Assembly (NCBI RefSeq): GCF_000006405.1
Contig: NW_003216064.1
Coordinates: 311,009-375,008, forward strand
Source of the DNA: Perkinsus marinus ATCC 50983
Taxonomy: Eukaryota > Perkinsozoa > Perkinsida > Perkinsidae
Length of the DNA stretch: 64,000 bases
Direction: 5' to 3'
Positions within the stretch are counted from its first letter, which is position 1; each line of letters opens with the position of its first letter. Shown here piece after piece: positions 31,222-40,830 of this stretch. The notes under the pieces were generated by a model, which was not told the origin of the DNA, searched no databases, and was given only the letters and a program-made list of their open reading frames with translations. The position numbers and the translations under genes are program-made.

Positions 31222-32318
31222 AAAAGTGCCCATTGGATGCTGTATCAATCTTACTATCCATCCTTTTCAATTCTCGTATTGACTACGTAGAGGTCATTTT
31301 AATCGTCAGAGAGGATGCGAAAGCTGCTCCTCCAATCTCCCTCTACCACTCTAGCAGTGCACACGAAGAGTTGTGTATTCAGTACGCCTAAATCACTTTA
31401 CCGAGGATTCGTACCAGATCATCAGATTACGGTATCGTACGAACGCACAAGCCACTTCTTACTGGCCAACTCATAACAGCTTTATATTATGCAGTAGCCT
31501 GAGGCTGATAACCCTGCGTGACTCGCACTGTGCAAGATGGGTCTGCTAGCGGATCTTCCCACTTGCACCGGCGTAACCAACACAGAAGACGGTACGTTGA
31601 ACGCAGTAACAATATACAATGTACAATGAGGAAAAAGCAACAATTGATCGATAGCTCCAAAGGCAGATCGAACACGATTGTTCACACGGTGTGATTCACA
31701 CCGCTATCGTAGAAATGGAATTGACGCACAAGTCGCGCGTCAATCGCGTTAACAGGCGCGATGGAGTAAGATGGAGCCACGCGCGCATAGCGCACCCCAA
31801 TCACTGGAGAAAACTCACGAACTTCTTCCTGTTGCTTTTGGTCGGGCTCAGATATTCATATGGCATCGATATCGGATACCATCGGTCATTTATTTACGAG
31901 TAGCTCTGATGACTCGAATGATCCTCTCTCGAGAAATACATTCGACCCACAGACGCTACACTTGAGATGGAGAAACTCGGGTGAATCCGGGAAACAACGG
32001 AGCACAGAAATTGAGAATATTACGCAGAAAACTACCAGTTGGCTTAACTTTAATACAATTGTCATCGCTTACATGGACACCGACAGGCACGCTATAAAAG
32101 TTCCCCAGTCCTGAATCACCATTGGCAAATGGTCGTAGATACCTTTGACCCCACGAGGGCTGCCTGACGCTTGACAGGATGCTGCCACAATTCTCGCGAG
32201 CTCCGAAAAGCAACGTTCAGTAGAGGAGGCCGGAGACGCTATAAGATGCGATGATAAGGTGGCCTCGATAGGTAGCTCGACCACTGGTACCTGAGAACAA
32301 CTCCAATGTCAAGTCCAT
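31222..32318. other. intergenic stretch
   Basis: About 1.1 kb between convergent genes. It holds a small near-perfect palindrome CGGTGTGATTCACACCG (31687-31703), GC-rich inverted motifs near 31725-31790, and the 32-bp dispersed repeat at 32253. Plus-strand frames 31691-32114 lack motifs. Confidence 0.45.
32253..32284 (+). repeat. dispersed 32-bp repeat, copy 2
   Basis: Second copy of the 28810-28841 repeat, about 3.4 kb away on the other side of subtilisin 2. Similarity fades quickly outside the 32 bp. Confidence 0.65.
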
Positions 32319-33353
32319 TCAGTGACCGAATCGCCGACCACAGGCAGAACATTCACGACGAGTGAATGGCATTTCGACGTCGCCTCCTATTCCCTTGGTG
32401 GATACGAACGGTACAATGCAAACAACGTGATGCACATACCTCCTTGCCAAGCCCCAGAGCACAATGGACATCTGCTTCACCAAAAGGGTGGATAATCCCG
32501 CTACAGTGAGGGCATTCTAGATATGCCATATTCTCAACGATAGCACCGATGGTGACCTGATGATGGGAATATAGAGACACCTCATAATGCGAGACTCTTA
32601 CGCCATCTCTGCGCATCTTGTCCACACCCGACTTTGTATCCATCAGGGACAGCTTGTGTGGAGTAGTCACAACCACGGCACAAGAGGGATGAACACCACC
32701 GCCTAATAGGAGGTTCGGTATGTCCCCAGTCCCAGGCGGACAGTCCACTACCAGATGAGTAACGTCTGAATTACATAATCAAACAATAAAGCTATTTCAC
32801 CATTCATGCCCTGCTCACTGCCATAGTCAGTCTGTGTGAGCATCATGGCCACAACTTCCTTAGCACTCTGTGCGGAGAGGCCAGCGCCCTGCTTCGATGC
32901 CTTGTTCACGTCAAGCCAGCCAAAGGATTGGCAACAGAGAGATCCACGAGCGGTCGGATACCTAACCATCACGAAAAAGGAAACTAAACCCGCCAGTTAG
33001 GCGTCCTACTTCACTGGTTGTGCCCATTTCTCGTTTTTCGAGAAGTACAGGTGACCTTCCTCCGGCTTGATAAAAGCCGGCAGAGATGGTCCCATGACAT
33101 CAGCATCTACCAGACCTGGCTCAAAACAAGATCAGGGCAATACCCCCACCCTCTAATACTCACCAACATCAAGTCCACTATTCGCAAGGGCCACACTGAG
33201 GTTGAAAGCGACTGTGCTCTTGCCAACGCCGCCCTTGCAGCTGTGGACTACGATGACGTAGGGAGGCCTGGCTCCCGGAGTGGCCGATAACGGTCTGTCA
33301 TAGTTATCATTGGGCAACTCGTCACCGCTCTCACCACGGAATGTACTGAACAT
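32319..33353 (-). CDS. Mrp/NUBPL-type P-loop ATPase, Fe-S cluster carrier
   Basis: A deviant-Walker P-loop ATPase of the Mrp/NBP35 family, which carries Fe-S clusters to apoproteins. ATG is at 33353. Exon 1 has VIVVHSCKGGVGKSTVAFNL (Walker A); next LVDADVMGPSLPAFIKPEE, the family's DADVxGPS motif; then THLVVDCPPGTGDIPNLLLG (Walker B region), and MAYLECPHCSGIIHPFG with the CxxC that binds the shared cluster. The C-terminal exon is read in one of two possible frames, ending about 32319. There is no N-terminal DUF59 domain, unlike HCF101, and no obvious targeting peptide. NUBPL/Ind1 serves mitochondrial complex I; cytosolic or plastid roles are alternatives. Confidence 0.85.
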
Positions 33354-33691
33354 TATATCAAACTACTAAACAATCTACCATCAAACACACATCAATCATG
33401 GAAGTGATGACCCCACATGGTCCGCTATGAATCCACGATTCACAAAGAGTCAGAATCCTCCTGGGAGAGCTCCAATGTAGTTACTTCCACCTATCTTAAC
33501 TGGCCGCTAACTATGAACTCTACATGATTGTTGATGAAAATCTACACTACGCCGCGTTGAGCGATACTCCATTATACCAGATCCGGTTATAACTACGTCA
33601 AAATTGGCGAGCCCGGAAAAACGTGCATACGCCCATTTCAGGATAGCGCAGTCGGAGGGCTAGCTAGCTTCAAAAGTGCTTGCCATTAATA
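33354..33691. other. intergenic stretch
   Basis: About 340 bp: promoter side of the Fe-S ATPase gene and 3' side of the phosphoglycerate dehydrogenase gene. Nothing else recognised. Confidence 0.5.
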
Positions 33692-35009
33692 TTAACCTGA
33701 CAAGAACTCCCATGACTTCCGAAATAGACTCCGAATGTTAACTACTTGATGCTTAACGAGACCGCCTCTGAAAAACTCTACAATCTGCTTGGCGGCAGCG
33801 ATACCAGAATTACTGTTGGCCTGGGCCGTCTGAGCTCCCATCTTCTTAGGAGTAACCAGGAACTGAATCAAGCAGCAACATATAGACCTTCACAGTACAG
33901 CATCGTACTTGTTTCTTAACACGGGCCTCACCAAGGCTCTCCTTGATCTCCTCAGTATTCTCCGGCTTATCATCTGCCAGATAACTGAGATCAGGACGTT
34001 CGACCAACGCCTTCAGCAGGTCCGCCTCTCGTATGATCTGAAGCGTACTAGATCAAACCAACTTCTACTACCACAGCTACTCTACATTCTTCCTTGCAGT
34101 ATTAATGAGAACTCCTCCTTTAGGCATCGACCTCAGCAGCTTCCCATCAATCGATTGCTTAGTCTCTCTGGTGGCCGGCACATGGAGGGAAACAACGTCG
34201 CATTTAAAAATTGAGGGCACCTACATCAAGACGTCAGACACACCGACCCGTCATAGCCAAAACTCACATCATAAAGTGGTTCTGCCCCCAGGTCCGCGAT
34301 TTGATCTGGAGTAAGAAATGGGTCATAAGCATAAATCTGCAGCATACAAATCCACCACGAGAGCCCATCAAGGCTACCCTACGTCCATGCCAAAGCCTTG
34401 GGCTGCCAGAATCACGAATCGCGACACGTTGCCACAGCCGTACAATCCAAGACTGCTTCCTCTAATCTCTGTTCCAGAGTTGCCTAAGTTCATAAATATC
34501 ACACCCGCCTATGCCACATCAAGTACCGTCGAAATAATTCCTTTTATGCGCTAGAAGCATGCCAAAGACCAACTCCGCGACCGCATTAGAATTCTGTCCC
34601 GGAGTGTTCTGGACGCAAACTCCTAAACCAACAACACAAGAAAATTCTAAGCTCTACCTATAAAGGTTCAACTCACCGTGATTTGTGGCTGCTGGCAGGT
34701 CTATTGCGTCCACACCCGCACCAGCGCGTACCAGAACTTTCAAGTTCTTAGCATGGGAGAAAAATTCTTCGTCGCAAACATCACTGCGAACAATGCAGGC
34801 TTCGGCTGTGGCCACTGCCTCGTACAGCTCAGCTCGATCCTTATACCTTGACCAATTTGAAAATAACACCACCGCTCCCGAGGGCGGCGTCCTCACCCTT
34901 CCAGCTTCTCGAATACAAGACCGTGCTCTTCACATATAGTCTTGATAGCGCCTACAGCGTCCCTCGCAAAGGGTTTCGTAGTAGCCAGAAGCACTGTATG
35001 GGGAGTCAT
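33692..35009 (-). CDS. D-3-phosphoglycerate dehydrogenase
   Basis: NAD-dependent oxidation of 3-phosphoglycerate, the first step of serine synthesis. ATG 35009 reads MTPHTVLLATTKPFARDAVG. Later exons give EACIVRSDVCDEEFFSHAKN, LKVLVRAGAGVDAIDLPAAT and VQNTPGQNSNAVAELVFGML, the classic substrate-binding blocks; LGLYGCGNVSRFVILAAQGF is the NAD-binding loop; DVVSLHVPATRETKQSIDGK and MPKGGVLINTARKNV follow. The C-terminus reads VTPKKMGAQTAQANSNSGIA and ends at TAA 33692-33694. About six short introns. No ACT domain is seen, so it is the short type without the serine-feedback module. Confidence 0.92.
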
Positions 35010-35127
35010 GAACACCACCAACAGTAAAGCTGCTAAAAACACCATCCAATAGACATAAGACGCGACGCCTAGGGCTCAGTAAAGAGGGGAGCTGCAGTGT
35101 ATTCATTGATGTGGCTTGAATGGTATT

Positions 35128-35876
35128 CTAGTGAGTTACTCTCTGTCCCCCATTGGCGACGTCCTTCGCTTGCTGCTTCACACGACGGAGGTACCTACAC
35201 ACCACGCAAGAGGTCCCGAGTTCGATTCCCAGCCAGGACATACTCCTCTTTATTCTGTGTAAAAAGCTGGAAGGGCTCCGCCTGAGCAGGACTAGCCGAG
35301 TTGGGATTGTCCAGAAGGTCCTGGACGCCCAACAAGATCTGCTTAATCGTAATAGATGGCTTCCAGTCCTCATCCTCGTTGAGAATACTAAACAACGATG
35401 ATAGACACCTAGTGCAGGGCGAAGACGACTCACCTCAGACACACTGTTCCAGATGGGTATATATTTGGATGGAAGAGTACCTTCCCATTCACAAACACGA
35501 ACTTGCACTTGGGCGGTTTGCCAGGGTAATCTTCAGAGAAGTCCATCGTTAATTTGTATCTGATTTACTCATATCCTTCTCCACTACTACACGATGTCAA
35601 AACCCGAGACGAATTAGAGTTGATACGGAATCTATCATGCCAATAGAGTAGACTTACGTCGCGCCCTCCCACGGCGTTCCAGCCCGACCAGGAATACCAC
35701 AAATCCATCGAAAGAGGTTCTGACCTGCACCACGGGGATGTTCATACCACACCTTGCCGATTTCCACTACCTTTCCCATCAGGATTAGCCATAGGCTTAG
35801 CCGAGAACCCAAATGGATGATCTTTCCGCCACTCAGCTCTCTCCTTCTGAAGCCTTCGCGATGCAAAGGATGCCAT
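35128..35876 (-). CDS. UBC9: SUMO-conjugating enzyme UBC9
   Basis: E2 enzyme that transfers SUMO to target lysines, mainly in the nucleus. Start ATG 35876: [20 protein letters not shown], then [15 protein letters not shown]; after a 46-nt intron [11 protein letters not shown]; then [36 protein letters not shown] with the catalytic Cys, and [20 protein letters not shown]. These match UBC9 rather than ubiquitin E2s. The last exon reads [17 protein letters not shown] and is reached by removing a 49-nt intron (35195-35243) with donor GTATGT. Without that splice the frame would end [13 protein letters not shown], unlike the family. TAG is at 35128-35130. Confidence 0.92.
35195..35243 (+). other. 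tRNA T-arm-like sequence filling the last UBC9 intron
   Basis: On the plus strand the intron reads ...AGGTCCCGAGTTCGATTCCC followed by AGCCAGGACA, very like the T-arm and 3' acceptor strand of a tRNA, with a B-box-like GAGTTCGATTCC. Only 3 of 5 T-stem pairs form, and no A box, D arm or anticodon arm is recognisable upstream, so it is not a functional tRNA gene. Confidence 0.45.
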
Positions 35877-36072
35877 GAGTTCCAAAGACGACAGATAGCG
35901 GTAACAAATTCAAAGGACTTCAAATAACGCCATTACTCTAGAAACTTGTGAACAACGATCAATATGGTATACCAACATGATTGCCACAACTTGCCATAAT
36001 CAATGCTCAGCATGAAGGGCTCGAGAGAGGAGGCTATCCACTATGTGGGAGTCCAGAACATGAACGACACAG

Positions 36073-36138
<66 letters not shown>

Positions 36139-36626
36139 CGAGCCGTGGATAATATCGTTATAGTCTTTCTAAACCGGAAAAGTGCTCCCTGCCTTATCTC
36201 AACTGCTACCCTAATTTCACTCTCAAACGAAGCCTCATCCCGCGGAGCGATTCACTCACCCTGCGTTCAACCTCAGGCCTTATGATACCGAGTGATGAAG
36301 CATGATCGGCGACCAAGGACAGGCCTGGCGAACAACAACTAAACAAATGATCCCAGCGCAGTAGCACAACTCTTGAATTCATAGTAGAGTAGACGTTGTA
36401 CAAGCAGATAGAGAAGAAACATAGACAGCAATAGGGGTAGTAGTTTCGAACAGAGATGGCTTATGCCTGACTCGTTAATCCTCACTAAACAGACATAGAC
36501 GCAGTTCTTCCGAGTTTGGAAAAGTGTATACAACATGAACCATACGATGTGATGATATACAGGGCAGTTCAGGCGTGGGTGAAGAATCATCATTTTTCTT
36601 GTCCTCGTGGCACACAAGGTGGATGC
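35877..36626. other. intergenic stretch with a microsatellite
   Basis: About 750 bp between UBC9 and the 3' end of the uridine kinase gene. It contains the (ACT)n tract at 36074-36138. No supported gene. Confidence 0.5.
36074..36138. repeat. (ACT)n microsatellite, about 21 units
   Basis: An uninterrupted 65-bp run of ACT/CTA triplets in non-coding sequence. Confidence 0.98.
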
Positions 36627-38089
36627 CTAATCGCACGGAGCGACGACCGCGAGCTTTGGCGGAGCAGGCCCAACCGGCTCCGACGCCACCGACACGCTGG
36701 CGCTCCTTATGTTGGAGAGTCTAGACTCGATCCATTGCACTAGGAGACTTATCGCAACCTAGAAGAGGACAAGAATAACATCATCAATAATTGTGCAACG
36801 ACAGATGCCTACGTCGTTCACCGCTGCGTGAGGCACTATAATGTCCGCATTACGGGCAGACGGCTGAATGAACGTCTCGAACGCTGGCTTCACGAATCTG
36901 ACAAGCTGAAGAGATACCCAGGTTCTGAATAGAGCGATCGAAAAGAGAACAACGGGGTCTCCATTTCAGCAACTTTGCAGACAAGACACTCTGAGTATCA
37001 TCGCAACACAACCTACGAATACTCTTACGCTTCATATTGGGTCAACGTGGCATCCACTGAAATGCCCCTCTCTCCACAGTCACGCTTGATTCGTCGCACC
37101 AGGCACAGATCTGCATCCTCTTGTGTGAAAACTTTCATGTCTAGCACCTATTCAAGAGCCTCTAGCGTCTACCCCTGAGACGCCCATAACTACTACATCT
37201 GCGAGCTCGGGTACATAAAGAGCGAAAATGCCCTCGACTATAATAACCTCCACTTTGGCTCCATGAATGACTGTGGCGTTGTCTGTTCGCGTATGAGAGA
37301 CAAAGTCGTACTCGGGAACACTACCAAGGCGGAGACTTTCACTCGATGGTAAATTCTGGAGTACTTACTAGACCACTGGCTCCTTCCTTTTCAAGGCCAG
37401 GAGATGCTCGCGCATAAGCGCAAAGTCTAGCCGATTCGGATCATCGAAGTTGAAGTCACCCTGAGAACCATCCATGGTAACACATATGAGAAAAGCCTCC
37501 TACTTTCAATGCCACTTCGTGGTCGGCTCTAGACAAAGTCCTGTAGTACTGGTCGGTCGAGAAGGTCACCGTACGCGTCTGAGGAGAGCAGATGGTACTC
37601 GAGGGTTGTCATTCACAGTACTTTCTTAACGCCTAGTCTCCGCATTATCTCGGCACAAAGACTGGTCTTGCCAGCGGCTGAGGCACCAGCCACACCAATG
37701 ACGAAAGACTCTGGAAAAGAGGCATTCGGCAACTGTGACGGTGTTGAGGACAACGACTCTACTGATGCAGGGGAGCCACCTGCGTATTCACGACTATAAC
37801 GGTGGACTACTGTGAGGAAGAGGAAGTCCCCCTTCTTACCGCTGGCATCCCTAGTAGTATCACTCGACGAGGCCGTGGTAGAGTTCTCCTCCACACCATC
37901 GAGCATTGGCATCACAGCCTAAGGTAATGGTCCTAGTATGATATTTGGAATCCTCCTTACCTCTGGCAATTCGAGAGATTCGGCGCCATCGAAAACGGGG
38001 GCGTTGGCGCTTATTTGCTTTATAGTGCTGCCTGGAGAGGCGACAGGTTGACGACTAGGAGAGAGAAGAATGGAAGAGGCACCGCTCAT
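36627..38089 (-). CDS. uridine kinase (uridine/cytidine phosphorylation)
   Basis: Phosphorylates uridine/cytidine in pyrimidine salvage. ATG 38089 begins MSGASSILLSPSRQPVASPG; a 42-nt intron leads to the second exon. Walker A: FVIGVAGASAAGKTSLCAEI. Then FSTDQYYRTLSRADHEVALK, GDFNFDDPNRLDFALMREHL, VPEYDFVSHTRTDNATVIHG, VEVIIVEGIFALYVPELADV, DADLCLVRRIKRDCGERGIS, VKPAFETFIQPSARNADIIV, and, after a last intron, VAISLLVQWIESRLSNIRSA, ending in TAG at 36627-36629. These follow the eukaryotic uridine-cytidine kinase order. An extra N-terminal region of about 85 residues is disordered and Ser/Thr-rich. No C-terminal UPRT domain. The start lies 90 bp from a plus-strand gene, so a shared promoter region is likely. 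Confidence 0.92.
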
Positions 38090-38178
38090 AGTCAATCACT
38101 GACGATACTTCAAACTGCTTCTGGTACGTCCGAACAATAAAAACCCGACATACAAATCGATCATCATGGCGCGCGCGA

Positions 38179-40231
38179 GTGACATTCTTCTCTAGGGTCA
38201 GTACTACACTTCTTTGGCAGAATACGTCCTTGCTTCAGGCCTTTTTTATTGCAGCCATTCGAACGATAGATATGCCTTCAACACCACCACATGAACCGAG
38301 ATCGGGTGATAACCTCTCCGATGACCCTCTGGGCGAAGCTAGTTTTACTCCGCAACACGTGATATGCGTGAACCCACTGTGCAGGAGGAAGTGGAAGCAG
38401 TTGACTCCCAAGAGCATCCCTATGTTCTGTCCGAGCTGTAAGAAAGCTTCTGAGCTAGGCCTTTGGGAGACCTGGGAGGGCGTCGTCACTGACGACACTT
38501 TTTATTATAACCTACTGAAGTACTGGTATGCTATTTACACGGACATCGCATCGATCTTGGGATACCCCAAGAGCACCGACCTCAACCTACCGCAAGACCC
38601 AACGGATGTCACCATAGTCAACGTGATGGACTTCTACCACGAAGTGTTTCCGGAGCACCCAGTTCCCGAAGACGTCCGAAACTGGAGCTCCATGGGCCAG
38701 CGGAAGAAACAATTGACTGGCACCATCATAAGGCAGTGCGGTAGGCTACTCTGGGAACTCACTGTATTGGAGGATCCACAGCATTTTTATGGTAATAGCA
38801 ATATATCCTACTGGGGAGGTTCAGCTGGGCGCGACTCAGGCGGTCTTCAACGTCACCACGATATGGTCGGTCGCCGTTTTTATATCATCGATTGGAGAGG
38901 AGCTCTCAAAATTGGTGACCATGTTCAGTTCGTCGCCTTCCCGAATCCCTCTGTGGACGAGCGTATTAAACTTCCCCACGTGATCAAGGTAGGGCCGGTC
39001 TCGACGCGTCCTGTAGACACCGTGTCGACACTCTTGGTTAGGTTCTAGACGATCGTGTCAATCCTCCCCACCACCGAGTAGAGCAAGGCTGGGAGGCGGC
39101 CAGAAGGTATCCAGGTGAACAGCCACAACCCCAAGTGCTGACCAGCAATGGGACGTAAGTCATCGGTTTGGTCATTTCCTTTCGCCGTTCACTTCGGTCC
39201 TTCAGGCATAAGAAAAGCTTCGATCCGTTCAACAGATCAGCGGCCCCGTCGCACCGGGACCAACGTCAATCTGAGTCTGGCCCGAGAGGATTCCCACAAT
39301 GTCTGTCTAGTGGGCTCCGGGACAACCGAAGACCTTTTGGGAGCAATTCTAATGGCAATGCTACTGGGCTCAACCAAGTAGCCTCCACGACGGACCAGCT
39401 TCACTCTAAGTCTGGCCCCGCACGGAACACAGTTGTTAGCTCCGGAGGTCACCCCCTTAGGAGGAAGAGCAAAGGTAATAGAAACCTCACCTGCTGGATA
39501 TCCGATGCCGACGCTGTTCAGATACCAAAATGAGACCTCCGGCAGATAGAGTTACCGCGGCATCAGCCAGCACTAACGGCAAGTCCCCCGCGGACCAGGT
39601 GGAGAACAAGTTTCCCCCAATGGTCGGGTCGATGGTTGCCCCTCTACCGGGCTTCGATGACACCAATGCCGCCTGGAGTGAATTAGCTCGGCTTCTATCT
39701 GTTGCTGCCAACAAGGAGGTTCCTCGTACTCCTCAAGCCCCGACCCTTGAGCCCAAGATACCAGAGTGGACTACGGTCCGTGCCCCTGCCCCAAGCCCTG
39801 CCTTGCCTGCTAGGCCCGATTGGATACCGGACACTCCAGCGAGCCCTCTGTATCTCCATCGAGACATGAACTTCAGGCAGGCCCCCAACCCTCTTGTCCA
39901 GTTCCTGCAAATGCAAGCTGCAGCTGGGGCTGCCAGCCAGGTACCCTCGGCTCCTCCTCTGCCCTATGGGTCTGGCCAGGGCGACTCTAATTCTATGGTG
40001 TCACCGTTTACCCCCACGGGTGGCGTGCCGCCGGTATCGGCAGCCGCAGCAGTGGGTCTGGACGGTGACTTGGCTGGGCTGGCCGCCTGGGGAGCATCGT
40101 GGCCGTCTTCTGGTATGATGAAACGACAGAGCACGAGTCAGCCTCCTACCCCCATCCAAGAGGAAACGGTTGGTGAAGGAGGAGAATTCTTTGCGCCCCC
40201 TTCGACCGGCCAAAACCGTGTCGTGTATTAA
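38179..40231 (+). CDS. zinc-ribbon and proline-rich protein, function unknown
   Basis: A multi-exon plus-strand gene. Exon 1 (38179-about 39040) has a Cys cluster CVNPLCRRKW...FCPSCKK (Cx4C...Cx2C), then a folded region with DFYHEVFPEHPVPEDVRNWS and FYIIDWRGALKIGDHVQFVA. A better start may be ATG 38272 (MPSTPPHEPRSGDN). A 48-nt in-frame GT-AG segment after HFYG may be an intron. Later exons, joined by GT-AG introns near 39155-39206 and 39475-39521, read HKKSFDPFNRSAAPSHRDQR and MRPPADRVTAASASTNGKSP and become Pro/Ala/Ser-rich and disordered, ending NRVVY at 40231. That the two halves form one gene is inferred from splice-site continuity; the junction near 39040 is not exact. Confidence 0.6.
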
Positions 40232-40830
40232 TAGCAAATATTATAGTAGCAGTCGGAATGGCCGTATTTCTGTTCCGATGAGGTTTATCAGTGAGATGTG
40301 TCCTTCGTGCCCTTATTGAGCCCCTTGGTAAAGTCGTCGCCTTCTGTCATCGGCTTCTACGTTGAGAAGCCTGTATTGGCATTGCCCTGTTGCTAAGCGA
40401 GAACATTATCTCGATGAGTCGTTATCCAGGGAGAGGGGGGGCCTTTGAGGTCTCTGGCCCTAGTCACTCCTGTTTTTACTATTATTACGCAGCTCATCCA
40501 GTTTTGTTGCTCCGACCTATCCGGCTTCAGCTCTCCCTTCTCCCACTACTACTACACTAGGGGAGTAGGTCTTGGTCCCCAGCTGCAACTCGCGCCTATT
40601 GTGCTCATCAGACCTTGTATGGTCTTCGTGACGAAGGTAGGGCATGGTTCCCCGTCTAACTGATATGGTGGGCGTCTACCGTCGAGTCTAGTCTTGTTGT
40701 TTTGGCATTGATGGCCGCATTTCTATTATATCATACTTCTCATAGGCCTTTCCCGTAGCAATCAGCTCCACCCATGTTTTGTTCTGGCGAGCTGACTCAT
40801 TGGGGTCTCTTACAGCTTTGCCCCTCCTCT
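40232..40830. other. intergenic stretch
   Basis: About 600 bp, presumably 3' UTR of the preceding gene and promoter of the RS/RD gene, possibly with 5' non-coding exons. No supported ORF. Confidence 0.45.

Noticed and set aside
35160-35243. Complete tRNA gene
   Set aside because: Only a T-arm and acceptor-like end can be seen. No anticodon arm, D arm or A box; two T-stem mismatches.
36623-36932. Plus-strand two-exon ORF with a 25-nt intron (MPNRTERRPRALAEQ ... KRYPGSE)
   Set aside because: The opposite strand encodes the last exons of uridine kinase with strong family conservation, so the plus frame is a shadow.
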